A stretch of DNA of 6,836 bases from Candidatus Eiseniibacteriota bacterium. GTDB taxonomy: Bacteria; Eisenbacteria; RBG-16-71-46; CAIMUX01; WJJG01. A program made the position numbers and the translations under genes. Location of the stretch: contig VGIY01000139.1 of NCBI GenBank assembly GCA_016867695.1, forward strand, positions 1-6,836, in the 5' to 3' direction. A model generated the notes under the pieces. It was not told the origin of the DNA. It ran no database searches and was given only the letters and a program-made list of their open reading frames with translations. Shown piece after piece: positions 5,689 to 6,836 of this stretch. Each line of letters begins with the position of its first letter. Position 1 is the first letter of the stretch.

Positions 5689-6324
5689 CTACCCCTTCTT
5701 CCGCGGCACGCGGCGCGTCTTGCGCACCAGCACCAGCGAGTTGCGTCCCCCGGGCACGGCCCCGCGCACGAGCAGCAGGTGGCGATCCGGGTCGGTGCGC
5801 ACGACGCGCAGGTTGACCGTCGTCTGGCGCACGTTGCCCATCTGCCCCGGCAGCCGCCGACCCTTGAAGACGTGCGACGGCCAGGCGCTCATGCCGATCG
5901 AACCGGGCTGGTCGTGCGTCTTGCAGCCGTGCGTCTCGGGCCCCCCGTGGAACCCGTGGCGCTTGCGCACGCCCTGGAAACCCCGCCCCTTGGTGATGCC
6001 GACCACGTCCACGCGATCGCCCGGCGCGAACATGGTCACGTCGAGCACCGTGCCCGCCTCCGGCGGCTCATCGGCGCGGAACTCGCGCAGCACTCGATGG
6101 GGCTCGATGTTCCGGCCGGCGAGGTGTCCGCGCTCGGGCCGGGTCAGCTTGCGCGCCGCCACCTTGTCGAAGGCGAGCTGCGCGGCGGCGTACCCGTCCG
6201 TCTGGCGGGACTTCACGCACACGACCGGGCAGGGTCCGAGGGCCAGGACGGTGACGGGCATCACCGTTCCGTCCTCCTCGAAGACCTGCGTCATCCCCAC
6301 CTTCCGCCCAATCAAGCCAGGCAT
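5689..6324 (-). CDS. rplC: 50S ribosomal protein L3
   Basis: L3 is an early assembly protein whose loop approaches the peptidyl transferase centre. From the ATG at 6322-6324 the product is 211 residues (E. coli 209) and starts MPGLIGRKVGMTQVFEEDG, the canonical L3 start. A GTG immediately before (6325-6327) would add one Met; GGAG at 6333-6336 lies 8 nt from the ATG and 5 nt from the GTG, so this choice is not fully settled. Signatures are ITKGRGFQGVRKRHGF (110-125), GGPETHG (127-133), GSIGMSAWPSHVFKGRRLPG (141-160) and QMGNVRQT. Met145 occupies the position of E. coli Gln150, the glutamine methylated by PrmB, so that modification cannot occur there. The stop is TAG. Confidence 0.98.
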   Translation of the reverse strand: MPGLIGRKVGMTQVFEEDGTVMPVTVLALGPCPVVCVKSRQTDGYAAAQLAFDKVAARKLTRPERGHLAGRNIEPHRVLREFRADEPPEAGTVLDVTMFAPGDRVDVVGITKGRGFQGVRKRHGFHGGPETHGCKTHDQPGSIGMSAWPSHVFKGRRLPGQMGNVRQTTVNLRVVRTDPDRHLLLVRGAVPGGRNSLVLVRKTRRVPRKKG

Positions 6325-6354
6325 CACCCATTCTCCAGTCTTGCGGGCCCGAGA

Positions 6355-6374
6355 CCCGGCGCGCGGGCGCCGGG
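6355..6374 (-). other. Predicted perfect hairpin in the rpsJ-rplC spacer
   Basis: CCCGGCGC (6355-6362) and GCGCCGGG (6367-6374) form a perfect 8-bp all-GC stem around a 4-nt loop. It lies 19 nt upstream of the rplC Shine-Dalgarno core and 12 nt after the rpsJ stop. The downstream transcript is not U-rich, so an intrinsic terminator is unlikely; a stability, pausing or processing element, or no function, are the alternatives. Confidence 0.6.
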
Positions 6375-6386
6375 CGGCCCTGACCC

Positions 6387-6698
<312 letters not shown>

Positions 6699-6705
6699 GC
6701 GCCTT

Positions 6706-6711
6706 CCTCCT
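6706..6711 (-). promoter_or_regulatory. Shine-Dalgarno site of rpsJ
   Basis: Perfect AGGAGG 7 nt before the GTG at 6698. It supports this GTG as the rpsJ start. The hairpin at 6744-6775 lies further upstream and does not cover it. Confidence 0.85.
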
Positions 6712-6743
6712 GTCCGCCGGCGCCCGTCCGCGGGCTCCGGGTG

Positions 6744-6775
6744 CGCCCGGTCGCCCCCGTGCGGGGGCCCGGGCG
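6744..6775 (-). other. Strong predicted hairpin in the tuf-rpsJ spacer (possible S10 leader element)
   Basis: CGCCCGG (6744-6750) pairs with CCGGGCG (6769-6775), enclosing GCCCCC (6753-6758) paired with GGGGGC (6763-6768), with a 2-nt bulge on one side and a GTGC loop: 13 GC pairs in all. It is the strongest structure in the window. No U-tract follows on the transcript, so it is not a typical intrinsic terminator for tuf. CCGGG (6737-6741) can alternatively pair with CCCGG (6746-6750), which is mutually exclusive with the outer stem but much weaker. The remainder of the 84-nt spacer shows no recognisable -10/-35 promoter. A role in S10-operon control is inference. Confidence 0.6.
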
Positions 6776-6782
6776 GCGCGAG

Positions 6783-6836
6783 TTACTCGACGATCTCCGT
6801 CACCACCCCCGCGCCCACGGTCCGACCACCCTCGCG
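6783..6836 (-). CDS. tuf: Elongation factor Tu, C-terminal end only (runs off the right edge)
   Basis: The last 17 codons read REGGRTVGAGVVTEIVE followed by TAA. This is the near-invariant C-terminus of bacterial EF-Tu (domain 3; REGGRTVGAGVV is diagnostic), the GTPase that delivers aminoacyl-tRNA to the ribosome. The frame is open to the window edge. Its position 84 nt upstream of rpsJ on the same strand indicates a str operon (rpsL-rpsG-fusA-tuf) joined to S10, although only tuf can be seen here. Confidence 0.95.
   Translation of the reverse strand, partial: REGGRTVGAGVVTEIVE

Noticed and set aside
6744..6775. Intrinsic terminator after tuf
   Set aside because: The stem is strong, but the transcript downstream is GC-rich with no run of U. 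Calling it a terminator would not be supported.

Overview
This window is a housekeeping ribosomal-protein cluster from a bacterium, read entirely from the minus strand. In transcription order (right to left) it holds: the last 17 codons of tuf, the complete S10 operon (rpsJ, rplC, rplD, rplW, rplB, rpsS, rplV, rpsC, rplP, rpmC, rpsQ), and the start of the spc operon (rplN, rplX, and the first 200 codons of rplE, cut by the left edge). Every gene was identified from family sequence motifs. I found no mobile element, CRISPR array, RNA gene, defence gene or foreign insertion. The order tuf-S10-spc is the ancestral bacterial str-S10-spc arrangement.

The DNA is very GC-rich, so long spurious frames run on both strands. 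The host is a high-GC bacterium with ordinary Shine-Dalgarno initiation: most genes are preceded by AGGAGG-like sites at 5 to 10 nt. I cannot place it in a phylum from these proteins alone. Features such as the DHPM motif in L2 and the MSRSLKKGPYVDERLLKRV start of S19 fit several lineages outside Gammaproteobacteria (for example deltaproteobacterial or FCB-like groups), but this is only an impression.

Layout: 6783-6836 tuf end; 6387-6698 S10; 5689-6324 L3; 5057-5686 L4; 4758-5060 L23 (ATGA overlap with L4); 3855-4682 L2; 3561-3836 S19; 3179-3517 L22; 2426-3118 S3 (TTG start); 1997-2422 L16; 1733-1966 L29; 1475-1732 S17 (directly abutting L29); 1035-1403 L14; 649-1005 L24; 1-600 L5. The products assemble into the 30S subunit (S10, S19, S3, S17) and the 50S subunit (the rest). 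Co-transcription with tuf would link elongation-factor and ribosome supply.

No new biological system is evident. The points that stand out against this ordinary background are: (1) ten of fourteen visible stop codons are TAG, normally the rarest stop; (2) each of the seven intergenic spacers of 43 nt or more can form a GC-rich hairpin without a U-tract, while the short spacers do not obviously do so; (3) L5 carries an N-terminal Lys/Ala/Gly/Pro-rich extension of about 50 residues built partly on an 18-bp tandem repeat; and (4) several start codons need correction from the longest-frame choice (rpsC, rplW, rplC).
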